DNA of 64,000 nucleotides from Tieghemostelium lacteum (lineage: Eukaryota; Evosea; Eumycetozoa; Dictyosteliales; Raperosteliaceae). Below the pieces are notes generated by a model. The model saw nothing but the letters and a program-made list of their open reading frames with translations. It searched no databases and was not told where the DNA came from. This document shows positions 10,106 through 20,790 of the stretch, piece after piece. Both the position numbers and the translations under genes were made by a program. The stretch spans positions 744,001-808,000 of the forward strand of contig LODT01000037.1 in NCBI GenBank assembly GCA_001606155.1. The letters run 5' to 3'. Positions within the stretch are counted from its first letter, which is position 1; each line of letters opens with the position of its first letter.

Positions 10106-10399
10106 TATTCGTAATTTTAATGAGTTGGAAACATATCCTCGATTTCTTTTTAAAAAAAAAAAATCTTTTTAACTAAAAAAGACTTTCACACATAGATTTA
10201 AAAAAAAATAGATAATTGATTTACAGAATATAATAAAACTATAAGAGATAAATCAAATCTATAAATAAAAAAGTTAAGTTCATTATTTTCAAAATTATAA
10301 GAAAAAATTTAGATTTTTTAATTTATTTTTTTTTTTTTTTTTATTGAGATAGGATCAAAAAACACATTTTTCTATTTAATTTATCAATCAGAAAATATA

Positions 10400-12051
10400 A
10401 TGTCACAAACAACAGGTACTGATACAGAGAAATATGATAGACAATTACGTCTATGGGGTGAAGAGGGTCAAGCTAGATTAGAGAAATCCAGTATTTGTTT
10501 ATTAAATGGTACAGCAACTGGTGCAGAGACACTAAAGAATCTAGTCCTACCAGGTATTGGTGCATTCACCATTGTTGATAATCAAAAAGTCGCAGAATCA
10601 GATTTGGGTAATAACTTTTTTGTAGAAAGACAATCACTAGGTCAAAACAGATCCAAAGTTGTTTGTGAACTTCTCAGAGAATTAAATGATCGTGTTAAAG
10701 GTTCTTCAGTTGAAGAAGATCCAATACATTTAATTAACACCAATATATCATTCTTTAAAGATTTTAATTTGGTCATTGCCAATAGAATCCCAGAAGAACC
10801 ACTTCTAACTCTATCACAGTATCTCTATGAAAATAACATTGCACTTGTTGTTGTTAATTCTTATGGTTTCATTGGTTATCTTAGATTATCTGTACCTGAA
10901 CATCAAGGTAATATATTTTCTATCCTTTTAGATTATACCTATTATATTTTTATATTAACACACATTTCTTTTTTTTTTATTAATTAGTTATTGAATCTAA
11001 ACCAGATACACCAATGGATGATTTAAGAATTTCAGAACCATTTAAAGAATTGGAAGACTATGCAAATAGTATTAATTTGGAAAGTTTAAATAGTCAACAA
11101 CACTCACACATTGCTTATGTATTATTATTAATTAAATTCTTTAATGCTTGGAAATCAACACATGGTGGTAAATTACCTGAAACCAGACCTGAAAAGGAAG
11201 AATTTAAGAAATTCTTTATTTCCAAATCAAGAAACTACAAAGACGAATTGAATTTCAATGAAGGTGTTACTAATTTACTTAAAGCTTTCCAACCTAGTAG
11301 AGTACCATCCGATGTAGACCAAATTTTAAAGGATCCAAAGACTAGTGAATTAACAGAGAACTCTGATGACTTTTGGGTATTGGCTGCCGCTTTGAAATCC
11401 TTTGTTGAAGAACACAAGAAACTACCACTACACGGTAACGTACCTGATATGACTGCTGACACTTTAGGTTTCATTAAATTGCAAAATATCTATCAAGACA
11501 AGGCAAATGAAGATCTCAGTGATTTAACTGGACGTGTAGAATCTATTCTCTCCAAGATTGGTAAAGATACCATCCCACAAGAATACATTAAAAAGTTTTG
11601 TAAAAACGCTAGATTCCTACATTTGGCCAGATATCGTTCATTGAATGAAGAACGTACTCAACCAAGAACTCAAGTAATCACTGGTGAATTGGAACAACCA
11701 GACAACTTGATGGTCTTTTACATTGTCTTGAGAGCAGTTGATAAATTTTTCACACTCTATAACAGATATCCAGGTTTCAATGATGAAGATATCGATTCTG
11801 ATCAATCTCTCCTCAAAAATATTGTCAATCAATTACTCTCTGAACTTCAAATTCCAACCGATCTAGTAAAAGATGACTATGTTAATGAATTTACAAGATA
11901 TGGTGCTTCTGAACTCCACAATATCGCTTCTTTAATGGGTGGTATCACTTCTCAAGAAATTATTAAATTAATTACTCATCAATATATTCCCCTCAATAAT
12001 ACCTATATCTTTAATGGTATTAATTCAACTGGTGCAAATTGGAAATTATAA
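10400..12051 (+). CDS. nae1: NEDD8-activating enzyme E1 regulatory subunit NAE1 (APP-BP1/ULA1)
   Basis: Non-catalytic partner of UBA3 in the heterodimeric E1 that adenylates NEDD8 for cullin neddylation. Exons 10400..10907 and 10988..12051 join in frame to 523 aa across an 80-nt intron, close to human length (534). The N-terminus [18 protein letters not shown] is typical of E1 ThiF-like folds. The splice restores the block [20 protein letters not shown] (human EHPVIESHPDNALEDLR). The C-terminus has the E1 adenylation-domain segment [20 protein letters not shown]. As expected for this subunit there is no catalytic cysteine domain like UBA3's. Confidence 0.95.
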
Positions 12052-12178
12052 AAACAAAAATAACATAATCCTTACTCTTGTCAACAATAATCTATTCTTT
12101 CTTTATATATATATACTATAAAATAAAAATAATTGAAATATATTTCATAGAAACAATTTAAATTTATTTGAATTGAAT

Positions 12179-13256
12179 TTATAACATTGGATGAGGTCTT
12201 TTCCATGCAAATGAAGAATTAATAATCATTGATACTACAATGGATAGATAACCTGATAATAAGGTTCTGGCCCATTCTGAAATGGACCAATAAGGTATAA
12301 GTGGTAGTGCTCCTAGGATAATGGCAATTAATACTGCAGAACTACCTTCAAAAGGGGTTAATCCTGGAAATGATGTAGTTGCAGCTCTTAGTCCAACACG
12401 AATACCTGCAATTGCTGATATTACAAAAGCAGTCATTGATAGTATACCACCAGTTGACTGTGCTAATCTCTTTGCTTCTTTTAACCATACCCAAAGTGTT
12501 AAACTAACAACAGTTGCCCATGTACCTAGTGCCGGTATATTAATCTTTGATCCTTGAAATTTAAGTGATTTAGAGGTACTTAGTATTCTCTCTAGTTTCT
12601 TATTGTGTACCAATGTAAAATATAACATTCTCATATAGATGAGAGAATACAAAAAACTAACTATACAAAATACAACTCCCCATTTTTGATACCTTATCTT
12701 TGCTAGTGATAATATACTGTCTAGTATAGAACTAACTGTTAACAGCACCTGATAAGATCTACTAAAAGTTAACTTTACACCTAGAAATGATTGCATTCTT
12801 TTGGATATCTCAACTACACCTAGTAAACCTATAATTTTACTTGCTAGTTTAACTATATTATCTAAATTATTATTACCACTAATCTCTTGAAATATAACAT
12901 CAATATCCTTATTCGTTGTAATTGATTTAATTCTCTCTTTTATCAATTTTAATATATAAAATGCTGTGAGTGGTGGTATTGCAACTACTCCAATCTATAT
13001 TAGATAAATATTAATAAAAATGTTTACTATTTGTATATAGGTTTGATCATACTTTTGATGGTAATAATAATTGTTGAAACATTGCATTTAGGTTATATGT
13101 TGATTTGGTATTGCTATGTAAATTAGTGGTATAGGTTGCATTATATTGTTTATTTAATTGTTGATTTGGTGGAAATAATTTTTGTGATTCTTGTGACATA
13201 AAATGTCCTTGAATCTGCTTTAGTCTTCTATGTGTAGAGTTATTATAATTATCCAT
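12179..13256 (-). CDS. Multipass membrane protein, unknown
   Basis: Two exons, complement(13053..13256) and complement(12179..12994), split by a 58-nt intron (GTATGATC...ATATAG), join in phase 0 to 339 aa. The first exon is polar, Asn/Gln-rich and without hydrophobic stretches. The second opens with a span (IGVVAIPPLTAFYILKLI) and carries about five more hydrophobic segments, including WGVVFCIVSFLYSLIYM, ALGTWATVVSLTLWVWL, LIAIILGALPLIPYW and LLSGYLSIVVSMII. I do not recognise the family. The size and scattered amphipathic helices would permit an organellar membrane protein, but nothing supports a specific call. Confidence 0.7.
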
Positions 13257-13477
13257 TGAATCGTTGTCCTTTTTTCTGAAATTTCATATGTTTTTTTAAA
13301 AAATTAAAAAAACTTAAATTATTTATATATTTAAATAATTATTTGAATAAAAGGATTTAATTTCCATTTTTTTCAAACATCTTTTGTTAACAATGATTAT
13401 TAACTAAAAAAAAATAAGTTTAAATTGATAAATAATTTTTATTTATTATTTAAAAAATTTTTTTTTTTAATTAGGAT

Positions 13478-14075
13478 ATGAAACATCAACATGATCATGA
13501 TCATAAACATGAAGATGGACATCAATGTGTTTGTGAAACTAATTCATCAGTAACACAAACATTAGATGAGCTAGGATTTGAAAGAGGTATTTGGGGAAAT
13601 ATAATTAATGGAAACTATAAAAGAGTTACAGAATTACTTGAAAAGAATCCAAAATTGAGTAATGCGATAGATAGTTCTGGATACTATCCTTTACATTATG
13701 CAGTTAGATCTGATTCAAATGTAGATATTGTACAAGTTCTAATTGATAATGGTGCATCATTAAGATGTATAACAACACATGGTGCTGCAACACCACTTCA
13801 TAGATCATCATTTTGTGGTGCATTAAAAGTATTATCATTTAAGATCTTAATGTTATATAGTAACATCCTTATTAATTAATTAATTAATATAGATTACCAA
13901 ATTAATACTTAGTATTGATTCAACAATGATTAATCAACAAGATGTAGATGGAATGACACCATTACATAAAGCATATCAACAGAAACATAACGATATAGTA
14001 TCTTTATTATTGACTTATAAAGCAGATGAGAATATTAAAGATAAAAAGGATAAAATTCCATTAGATTATAAATAG
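13478..14075 (+). CDS. ankrd39: Ankyrin repeat protein ANKRD39
   Basis: Two exons, 13478..13828 and 13893..14075, join in frame to 177 aa (human ANKRD39 has 183). The N-terminus is His/Asp-rich with Cys-Val-Cys. The block [13 protein letters not shown] is diagnostic for ANKRD39 (human QTLEEMDFERGIW). Ankyrin repeats follow: [26 protein letters not shown] and, after the intron, [14 protein letters not shown]. The intron is 64 nt and ends in a TTAATTAATTAATATAG acceptor. The molecular role of the family is poorly known. The frame stops at KIPLDYK; an open frame beyond it (14095-14250) may be a lost terminal exon. Confidence 0.9.
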
Positions 14076-14094
14076 AATTAACTAATTCTTTTAG

Positions 14095-14250
14095 TTAGAA
14101 GTTATAAACAGTAATGAAATTGTTGCAGAATTATTCATGCATATGTTAATAAATAAGCAACAACAAAAATGGTGTAAATTTGGAAATAAATATGGTTGTT
14201 TTATTAGCAACAATGAGCCATTAAATATTATAAAGCTGGTTCAAAATTAA
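14095..14250 (+). pseudogene. Possible lost terminal exon of the ankyrin gene
   Basis: A polypyrimidine-AG (TTCTTTTAG, ending 14094) precedes an open frame beginning LEVINSNEIVAELFMHM and ending LVQN-stop. NSNEIVAEL is loosely like the human ANKRD39 end (NSDLRDLLSS). However, I find no GT donor between 14040 and 14094 that would join it, so under ordinary splicing the upstream frame stops first. It may be a decayed exon or chance. Confidence 0.25.
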
Positions 14251-14332
14251 TATGAAACTCACCTTAAGTGGATTTATTTAAATTGGATATTTGAAATATT
14301 ACATTTTATATAATAAAATAATTATTATAAAA

Positions 14333-14845
14333 TTAACTAATACTATTATTACTACCAGTATAAATCCACTTTTCTTCTAAAATTTCTTCTTTTGTCCATG
14401 TATTATTAATTTTTGTTTCTTGTAATGTGAATCCAAATCTTTTATATAGAGTTCTAGCTCCTTCTAATATTTTAACAGTCCAAAGGAATAGCTTATCAAT
14501 GTTTTTAGAGTTTGCATATTGCATTAGGTGTTGTAATAGTTTATTTCCTAGTCCTAAACCTCTGAATCGAGTGTCAACTGCAAACCATCTAATTTGATGA
14601 TAATCATTCTGTGATGATTTAACTAGTGATATAGTTCCTGCTCTTTTACCATTAACTTCAATTATCCAAATCTTTCCAGGCATTTCATCTTTTATATATT
14701 GCGATAAACTATTGAATACTAATGAATGAAACATTGGTAGGAATTGATATTCAACTGTATATATTTGACAATGAATATCAGCCACATATCCAATATCTGT
14801 CAATGTTCCTTCTCTAATTAAAATTTCGGGAATGGGACTGTCCAT
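14333..14845 (-). CDS. GNAT-family N-acetyltransferase
   Basis: 170 aa, single exon. The acetyl-CoA binding motif A is clear: a beta strand IRWFAVDTRF followed by the pyrophosphate loop RGLGLGNKLL (Q/RxxGxG/A). Motif B follows in LFLWTVKILEGARTLYKRFGF, with the usual aromatic/Arg residues. RWFAVD next to RGLGLG is the pattern of bacterial GNATs that occur alone or fused to MarR regulators, so the gene may be an old bacterial acquisition. I have no phylogeny to show that. The substrate is unknown. The gene is divergent from the first leucine-rich family gene. Confidence 0.85.
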   Translation of the reverse strand: MDSPIPEILIREGTLTDIGYVADIHCQIYTVEYQFLPMFHSLVFNSLSQYIKDEMPGKIWIIEVNGKRAGTISLVKSSQNDYHQIRWFAVDTRFRGLGLGNKLLQHLMQYANSKNIDKLFLWTVKILEGARTLYKRFGFTLQETKINNTWTKEEILEEKWIYTGSNNSIS

Positions 14846-15034
14846 CTTTCAAAAGATCAAATTGTAAAAAAAAAAAAATTTTAGTAATATGCATACTCAA
14901 AAAAATATCTCAATTGTGTATTATTGATTTATAATAAGTGTATATTCTTTGAAAAATAAAAATCAATGATTTGTACTTTTTGAAAATTTCTTTTTAGTTT
15001 TTTTATTTTTCAATCAAAAAAAAAAAAAGAATTA

Positions 15035-16585
15035 ATGAATAATATATTTATTTTACCATTACCAAATTATATAATTTTAGATATATTAAATATTTTAGTA
15101 AAGATTACAAAACATGAGAAACTGATATATGAACTAATAAGAAAACTATCATTAGTTTGTAAAGAATGGAATGAAAAGTTTTTACCTAGAATTGAATTTG
15201 ATAATCTAAGAGTGGCTGTAAACAGTAATAAAGAAATGTTAGGTTTAAAACCAATGTTAATGGGAAAAATTGGTGGATATTACCTAGATATACAGTGTGA
15301 TAAATTGGAAATGGCTAAAGTTAGAGAATTCATGTCAGATATTTCATTACCAAAATCAAAACTAAAGAGTATAAGAGTGCTATTGTACATTGACAAACCT
15401 AAAAGTATAGAAACTATAAGGTTTTTTGAAGATACTTTAGGTGGGGTAAATAATTTTTCATTTATGACTGAAAATGTTGTTAAGACTGATGAATTTTATC
15501 CATTTGCAAATTTACAAGAAATCATTCAACCATTTATCCATTTGAAAACAATAGATTTGTCTAGTATGAGCTTGGATTCTCAAGATATCATCAATTCTAT
15601 TGAACTTATTCGACCAATTTCATTGCAATTAAAGTCAACACCGTATGGGTATGGCGGACCTAAAGATTGCCTTGATGTAATCTACAATTACATGGCAACC
15701 AATAATACAATTACCGACTTTGCAGTTTTTAATTACTTTTATATCAGTTCTAAATCAGCGGTAGTTGAAATGCTCAATAATAATAAGACACTAACCGACG
15801 TGTGTCTTTGTAATTTGACTTCTGAACAATTAGACTCTAAAATTTTCAATGAAACCTTGACAAAGATGTATATTGATAAAAATGTGAATACCTATTGGGA
15901 TATGTGGGGTTGTCCATCTGCTTTACATTCAATGACATTTGAAGCGTTTACAGACAAAGATAAAACATTGGTTGTAGAGAAACACTATAAACGTCTGAAA
16001 TCTGTGGTTATAAATGTGGTTGAAGATCAACAGGCTCTATTGGACTTGATCAAAAGTAAATGTTCATTTACACATTTGAGGATTTCACGCGAATTCATTC
16101 CAGATAGTATTGAAGGATTTATAGAGGCACTTGAGTCCAATACTGTTTTGGATTTTTTAGAATTTTATGCGCCATCAATGAACATTAATATCATTAGAGA
16201 AATTATAGCAATGAATAAACCTTCATTGAAACATCTCGTTGTACAAATACCAGAACTTTCCGATGATCTATTGTCATTGGAAGAAGTTATCATTTCGAAC
16301 CCGTACCTTAGAAAATTGAAATTTATTAAAAGCACAAAATTCTCACATCAAAATATTAAAGACAGATTGTTTGAATATGTTATTAATATCTTGGAAAATA
16401 CCAATATAATAGCATTAGATTTACCATTTCTAACAAATAGTAGCATGGCTACTCCCGAGTTTATTGAAAATATATCAAAACTCTTAGAGAAGAAATATGA
16501 TTACACAAGAATATCAATATCAAATGAAATCTATAGTACATCTCCATTCAAAAATCTATTAAAATCAAAATTAATTGAAGGTTAA
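15035..16585 (+). CDS. F-box-like/leucine-rich family protein, copy 1 of tandem cluster
   Basis: 516 aa, single exon. The N-terminus (ILPLPNYIILDILNIL, then LSLVCKEWNEKFLPRIEF) is an F-box-like segment: a Leu-Pro start, helical body and the typical VCKEW motif. The rest is irregular leucine-rich repeat material. The shared signature is a block from STPYGYGG through NYFYISSKSAVVEMLNNNKT (about residues 200-250), also present in the genes at 16784 and 20791. If truly an F-box protein it would couple targets to an SCF ubiquitin ligase, an inference from architecture only. Such proteins are expanded in dictyostelids. Confidence 0.7.
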   Translation: MNNIFILPLPNYIILDILNILVKITKHEKLIYELIRKLSLVCKEWNEKFLPRIEFDNLRVAVNSNKEMLGLKPMLMGKIGGYYLDIQCDKLEMAKVREFMSDISLPKSKLKSIRVLLYIDKPKSIETIRFFEDTLGGVNNFSFMTENVVKTDEFYPFANLQEIIQPFIHLKTIDLSSMSLDSQDIINSIELIRPISLQLKSTPYGYGGPKDCLDVIYNYMATNNTITDFAVFNYFYISSKSAVVEMLNNNKTLTDVCLCNLTSEQLDSKIFNETLTKMYIDKNVNTYWDMWGCPSALHSMTFEAFTDKDKTLVVEKHYKRLKSVVINVVEDQQALLDLIKSKCSFTHLRISREFIPDSIEGFIEALESNTVLDFLEFYAPSMNINIIREIIAMNKPSLKHLVVQIPELSDDLLSLEEVIISNPYLRKLKFIKSTKFSHQNIKDRLFEYVINILENTNIIALDLPFLTNSSMATPEFIENISKLLEKKYDYTRISISNEIYSTSPFKNLLKSKLIEG

Positions 16586-16783
16586 ATATATAAATAAATT
16601 TGTAAAAATAATTAATTAATATTTATCTCATAAGGTAAAGAAGCAATTAAACTTTTTTAAACTTCACCAAGAATAGATTTATATTTACTATATTATGCTA
16701 AAATATTTAAGATTTTTTTTTTTTCAATTTTAAAAATTTACAATTTTTAATTTTTTTAATGTAATAATATATATCCATCACAA

Positions 16784-18313
16784 ATGACAAATTTACCATT
16801 ACCCAATTATATAATTTTAAAAATACTTAATAATTTAGCAAGTCAATTTAAACAATTACCAGTTATATTAGAGTTTCTTAGAATTGCATCATTAGTTTGT
16901 AAAGATTGGAAAGAAAAATTGATACCCAAGATTGATTTTTATACATTATCAATAGATATGAATTATAAATATAAAACCTATAAGGAATTTAAAGACATAT
17001 TAAAATTTAATATAAATGGATTCACTGTGAATTTTCAAGAAAATGATCAGAGTGTATATGATCTAATATTTAATGATAAACATAAAACTTCAATTGCTAA
17101 ATCATTTATAGTAAAGACGTTAGATATTAAAAACAGTTTTGATAAATTGAAATTACTAGATGAATATTTTGGTGGAATTACTGGTATTGAAGGTATTAAT
17201 AGTGGTGGAAAAAAACTAAGTTTAAAACAGCTATCCGATTTACCACTAAGGAGAACACTTACACATTTGGATTTGTCTAGTATTTTAATTGACCCCGATG
17301 ATCTAATTAGTTTCGTGGACAGTCAACCATTAGATCATCTAACTCTTAAATCTACACCCTATGGTTATGAAGGTCTATCTGATAGTGTAGATAAACTATA
17401 TATCTACATGAAGAGCAATAAGACTATAACTAGTTTTAATATATTCAATTATTTCTATGCCGGTTCAAAATCTTTGGTTATTGATTTACTCAATAGTAAC
17501 AGTAATATAACAGAAATGTGTGTTACTAATCTAACTAAAACCTTTCCAGAGGATATTGAAAATGATCCTCATGAGAAAGAAAGAAGGCAATTACTGAACA
17601 AAATCCAGAATAATACTCTAAAAAAACTCTATGTTGATTCGAATTTGGATTGGTTCCATAAATGGTGGGATTTTACATCTGCAATTAAAGAATTGACATT
17701 GTCTCCTTTTGGTACTGAGGAGTTATCTCTTGTCACTAACAGTCATGGTTTACTGAAAACCTTAACAGTAGGTCAGATATCTGATCCCAATTTGGTTTGT
17801 GAATTGATCAAAAAGAATACTTCTATAACTCACCTAATTATTTATCAAAGTAATTGGGATGTTAATCAAGTATTTTTAGAGGCATTAAATAGTAATACAG
17901 TAATACAATCTATTAAACTACTGAGTATAACTGCAGATCGGTTTAAAGCCCTATTGAATTTAAATCATTCATCACTTTTTGAACTTATAGTTAAACTAGA
18001 AAGTGCCAAAGATTTCTTAGATTCAAAAAAAGAAATTTGTAATTGTAATTATATTAAATCTCTAAAAATTGAATTGAATAGTGAGCATTTTAATGATGAA
18101 ACATATTCTTCACTATTTGAAGTCGTCCTAAATATTATAAAATCAAATTTAAATTTAATCAGTTTTGAATGTGCAACTTTCAACAGACTCGATAAGAACC
18201 AATTAAATTCCCTAATTTCTGTATTAAAAAATAGAATTATTGGTTTAAAAAAATTAAATTTAGGTATTCCATCTTTATTCTATTCATTAAAACAAATTTT
18301 AATTGAAATTTAG
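16784..18313 (+). CDS. F-box-like/leucine-rich family protein, copy 2 of tandem cluster
   Basis: 509 aa, single exon, same strand, 198 bp after copy 1. The N-terminus LPLPNYIILKILNNL with IASLVCKDWKEKLIPKIDF is nearly superimposable on copy 1. The signature block reads STPYGYEG, then FNIFNYFYAGSKSLVIDLLN. Leucine-rich units fill the remainder. The paralogy shows tandem duplication followed by considerable divergence. A poly-T tract and A-rich leader lie just upstream, so it probably has its own promoter. Confidence 0.7.
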   Translation: MTNLPLPNYIILKILNNLASQFKQLPVILEFLRIASLVCKDWKEKLIPKIDFYTLSIDMNYKYKTYKEFKDILKFNINGFTVNFQENDQSVYDLIFNDKHKTSIAKSFIVKTLDIKNSFDKLKLLDEYFGGITGIEGINSGGKKLSLKQLSDLPLRRTLTHLDLSSILIDPDDLISFVDSQPLDHLTLKSTPYGYEGLSDSVDKLYIYMKSNKTITSFNIFNYFYAGSKSLVIDLLNSNSNITEMCVTNLTKTFPEDIENDPHEKERRQLLNKIQNNTLKKLYVDSNLDWFHKWWDFTSAIKELTLSPFGTEELSLVTNSHGLLKTLTVGQISDPNLVCELIKKNTSITHLIIYQSNWDVNQVFLEALNSNTVIQSIKLLSITADRFKALLNLNHSSLFELIVKLESAKDFLDSKKEICNCNYIKSLKIELNSEHFNDETYSSLFEVVLNIIKSNLNLISFECATFNRLDKNQLNSLISVLKNRIIGLKKLNLGIPSLFYSLKQILIEI

Positions 18314-18439
18314 AGATATATAAATAAAAATAATTAAAAATAGAAAATAATATTAAAAACTGTTTTAATTTGGAGTTTAAAAAATCTTTTTTTTTTTTCT
18401 TTTACACTTCCTCTATCACTCAAAATTAATATAAAAAAG

Positions 18440-19350
18440 AGTAATAACAAAATTATTTAATAACTCATTTAGAACTAGTTCTGTTGGAATTATAAATCGA
18501 TTTTATTGTACAAAGACAGAAACTTATGCCAAGGGAACTACCGACTGGGCATTCAAAACAGTAAGCATACTATATGAATTGCAATAGTTATTGTGCTAAT
18601 ACTTATATTGTTTTTCTAAAGATATTTAAAGAAAAAAGTTTTTAATACTTACTTTAAATGAATCATTTGGGTTAAAGGAGATCCTATTACTGACATTATT
18701 TTCACAGACCCATCCAAAAAAGTTTTTTGGTGACAAATCAACAACCTTTGATTTGAATTAAAAGCCTGTCTGCTGCAGGTGGTATTTTTATAATGTTTTC
18801 ACCACACCACAATTATTTAACATTAAATAATTGTGGTGTGGTGAAAACATATGATAAAAATACAATTTATTAATTTTTTACAAAGATGAAACGAAATCTT
18901 AAGGACATGATGAAGGTCTATGGATTATTTGGAAGAGATTATAGGTTCAAGAAGATTTGTAAAGGCTATTGATCGCACAGGAAAAGTTGAAGATAGCAAT
19001 GAAAAGAGAATGAAAAATGAATAGATTAAAGAGAAGGATGCATGGCTGACGAAAAAGATCAGGCAATGCAATTTATTAATACTGAAAATGAATGTAATGA
19101 ACCAAAATCTATATACTACCAGATTGCACGTTCAGAACTTCTGAATCAGAAGTCGAGAGAAAAAGAAAAGTTAACAAAAAGTGAAATTAGATGAACAGTT
19201 GAAGAAGGGTCGTAGTGGTCAGTTCTAGGCGTTATAGTACGACTACTTATAGAAGATACAGTTTGGTAGTAGTGAAGACAATCATTATCATCCACATCAT
19301 CCACATCATCACCACAAATTGCAAAAAAAATTTAATAGTTTGACTCAAGT
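18440..19350 (+). pseudogene. Decayed protein-coding remnant, identity unknown
   Basis: About 900 bp with base composition richer in G and C than flanking spacers, and short stretches that read like protein, but no sustained frame. Examples are TSSVGIINRFYCTKTET (from about 18473) ending at a GTAAGC donor-like site, SRRFVKAIDRTGKVEDSNEK (about 18940-19000), and ADEKDQAMQFINTENE (from about 19040), which sit in different frames. I could not recognise the parent gene. A perfect palindrome (18793-18850) lies in its middle. The alternative is a multi-exon gene with unusual splicing. Confidence 0.45.
18793..18850. repeat. Perfect 58-bp palindrome (28-bp arms, 2-nt loop)
   Basis: The left arm 18793-18820 (ATGTTTTCACCACACC...) and the right arm 18823-18850 (ending GGTGTGGTGAAAACAT) are exact reverse complements, separated by CA. 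An RNA copy would form an uninterrupted 28-bp hairpin. It sits inside a decayed coding region between family genes. Confidence 0.95.
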
Positions 19351-19421
19351 GGGAAAAAAAATATCTTTATTTAAGGCATTTATAGATTTAAATTTTTTTA
19401 TTTTTTTTTTATATTTTAAAA

Positions 19422-20657
19422 ATGATCAAAATAATTTTAATATGTTTACTTTCATTTTATATAATAAATAGTGAAGGTACTATTAATACAGTATCTGGTG
19501 TAGTTGAAGGATTTTATTGGGATCAAGCAAATACAGTTAATGGACAATATGGTTCATACAGTTTTTCACAGAGACAACAATTGATTCAGATTCTAGCTGA
19601 TAATGGATTAGGTGTATATTGGTATATTCCACAGTTAGTAAATACTATTACACTTTTGAGTAGTACTGAACTTCAACAATGGCAAGCAAGTGCAACATTG
19701 GGAAATAGTTTAGGTGTAAAAGTAATCTATGGTATCCGACCTGGTTATCTAGAAAATCAAAGTAGTAATTTTACAACTATTCTAAATAAGGTTAAACAAT
19801 TAGATTCTGTTGGTATAAAATATTATAGTTTGGGATTTGATGATGCTACAGGTGTTGCAACATCTGCTCAACAAACTCGTGAAGTTGCACTTGTAAATTA
19901 TCTTGAACAACAACTTAGTTCTGGAGGTTATAATATAACATTATGGGGACTTACACCATGGTGTTATTACCAACAATCAGTTGGAAACATGTCACAATGG
20001 CAAACAGCTTTGGAAATTATTGATGGTATAAATAGTACAATTCCATTTATTGTTACTGGTAATGAAATTACACCTTCTTCCATGACAACCGCACAATTTC
20101 CTACTTTAAACTCTGGTAGATCATTTGTATTTTGGGATAATTGGATTGCAGTAGATACCAGTACAAAGATTCCTTGGGGTCTTATTGATGGTAGAGTACA
20201 ATCGAGTATCTTTTCAAGTGGTTATGTATTGAATCTTTGTTTCCCATTGGAAAGAGCTATTCATCAGATTAAATGTGAAGGTTTAATTGTTGCAAATCTA
20301 AATTCCAACTTTTGTAATGTAACTACAGTCAGTAACTATTGGTCAAATTTCCTAAATAGTAATGGTTTCATTCATTATACCAATCAAACTGTTTCATCTG
20401 TTGCAAAAAATCTAAGTACAGCAATAGTTAATGATGATTCATTTACCTCCATTGCACAATTAGAAGCTGCTTATCCAGGTATTTTAGGTATTTTTAGTCT
20501 ACCACCAACTTTAGTACAAACTTCTACTACCTCATCTTCTACTACCTCAACTCCAACACCTTCTCAAAATGTTGATCAATCATCAACATCTTCTTGTAAT
20601 ATTATTATTCCAATTACTAATTTATTATTTATTTTTATATTATTACTTTTAATTTAA
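19422..20657 (+). CDS. Secreted/GPI-like GH84-family glycosidase
   Basis: 411 aa. It has a signal peptide (MIKIILICLLSFYIINS), a glycoside hydrolase 84 catalytic domain and a Ser/Thr/Pro-rich linker. A hydrophobic C-terminus (IIIPITNLLFIFILLLLI) could direct a GPI anchor or membrane span. GH84 enzymes are beta-N-acetylglucosaminidases (O-GlcNAcase, NagJ) or hyaluronidase-like. The family start VVEGFYW and the catalytic aspartate pair Asp140-Asp141 in SLGFDDA are present, as is the WDNW block. Many N-glycosylation sequons fit extracellular location. The substrate is probably GlcNAc-containing glycans, not nuclear O-GlcNAc proteins, because the protein is secreted. It interrupts the leucine-rich family cluster. 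Confidence 0.88.
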   Translation: MIKIILICLLSFYIINSEGTINTVSGVVEGFYWDQANTVNGQYGSYSFSQRQQLIQILADNGLGVYWYIPQLVNTITLLSSTELQQWQASATLGNSLGVKVIYGIRPGYLENQSSNFTTILNKVKQLDSVGIKYYSLGFDDATGVATSAQQTREVALVNYLEQQLSSGGYNITLWGLTPWCYYQQSVGNMSQWQTALEIIDGINSTIPFIVTGNEITPSSMTTAQFPTLNSGRSFVFWDNWIAVDTSTKIPWGLIDGRVQSSIFSSGYVLNLCFPLERAIHQIKCEGLIVANLNSNFCNVTTVSNYWSNFLNSNGFIHYTNQTVSSVAKNLSTAIVNDDSFTSIAQLEAAYPGILGIFSLPPTLVQTSTTSSSTTSTPTPSQNVDQSSTSSCNIIIPITNLLFIFILLLLI

Positions 20658-20790
20658 ATAAATATCCATTTGATCAGACATTTGCAAAATATTTTTTTTT
20701 TTTTTATTTTTTTTTAAAATTCATTTAATATTCCTTAAATTTATCTCAACATTTACCTGCTTAATTATATATTGTTTTTTTTATATATAT

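Noticed and set aside
12179-13256. Assignment of the multipass protein as a PEX11-type peroxin
   Set aside because: Size and spans would fit loosely, but no PEX11 motif is visible and it has too many clear spans.
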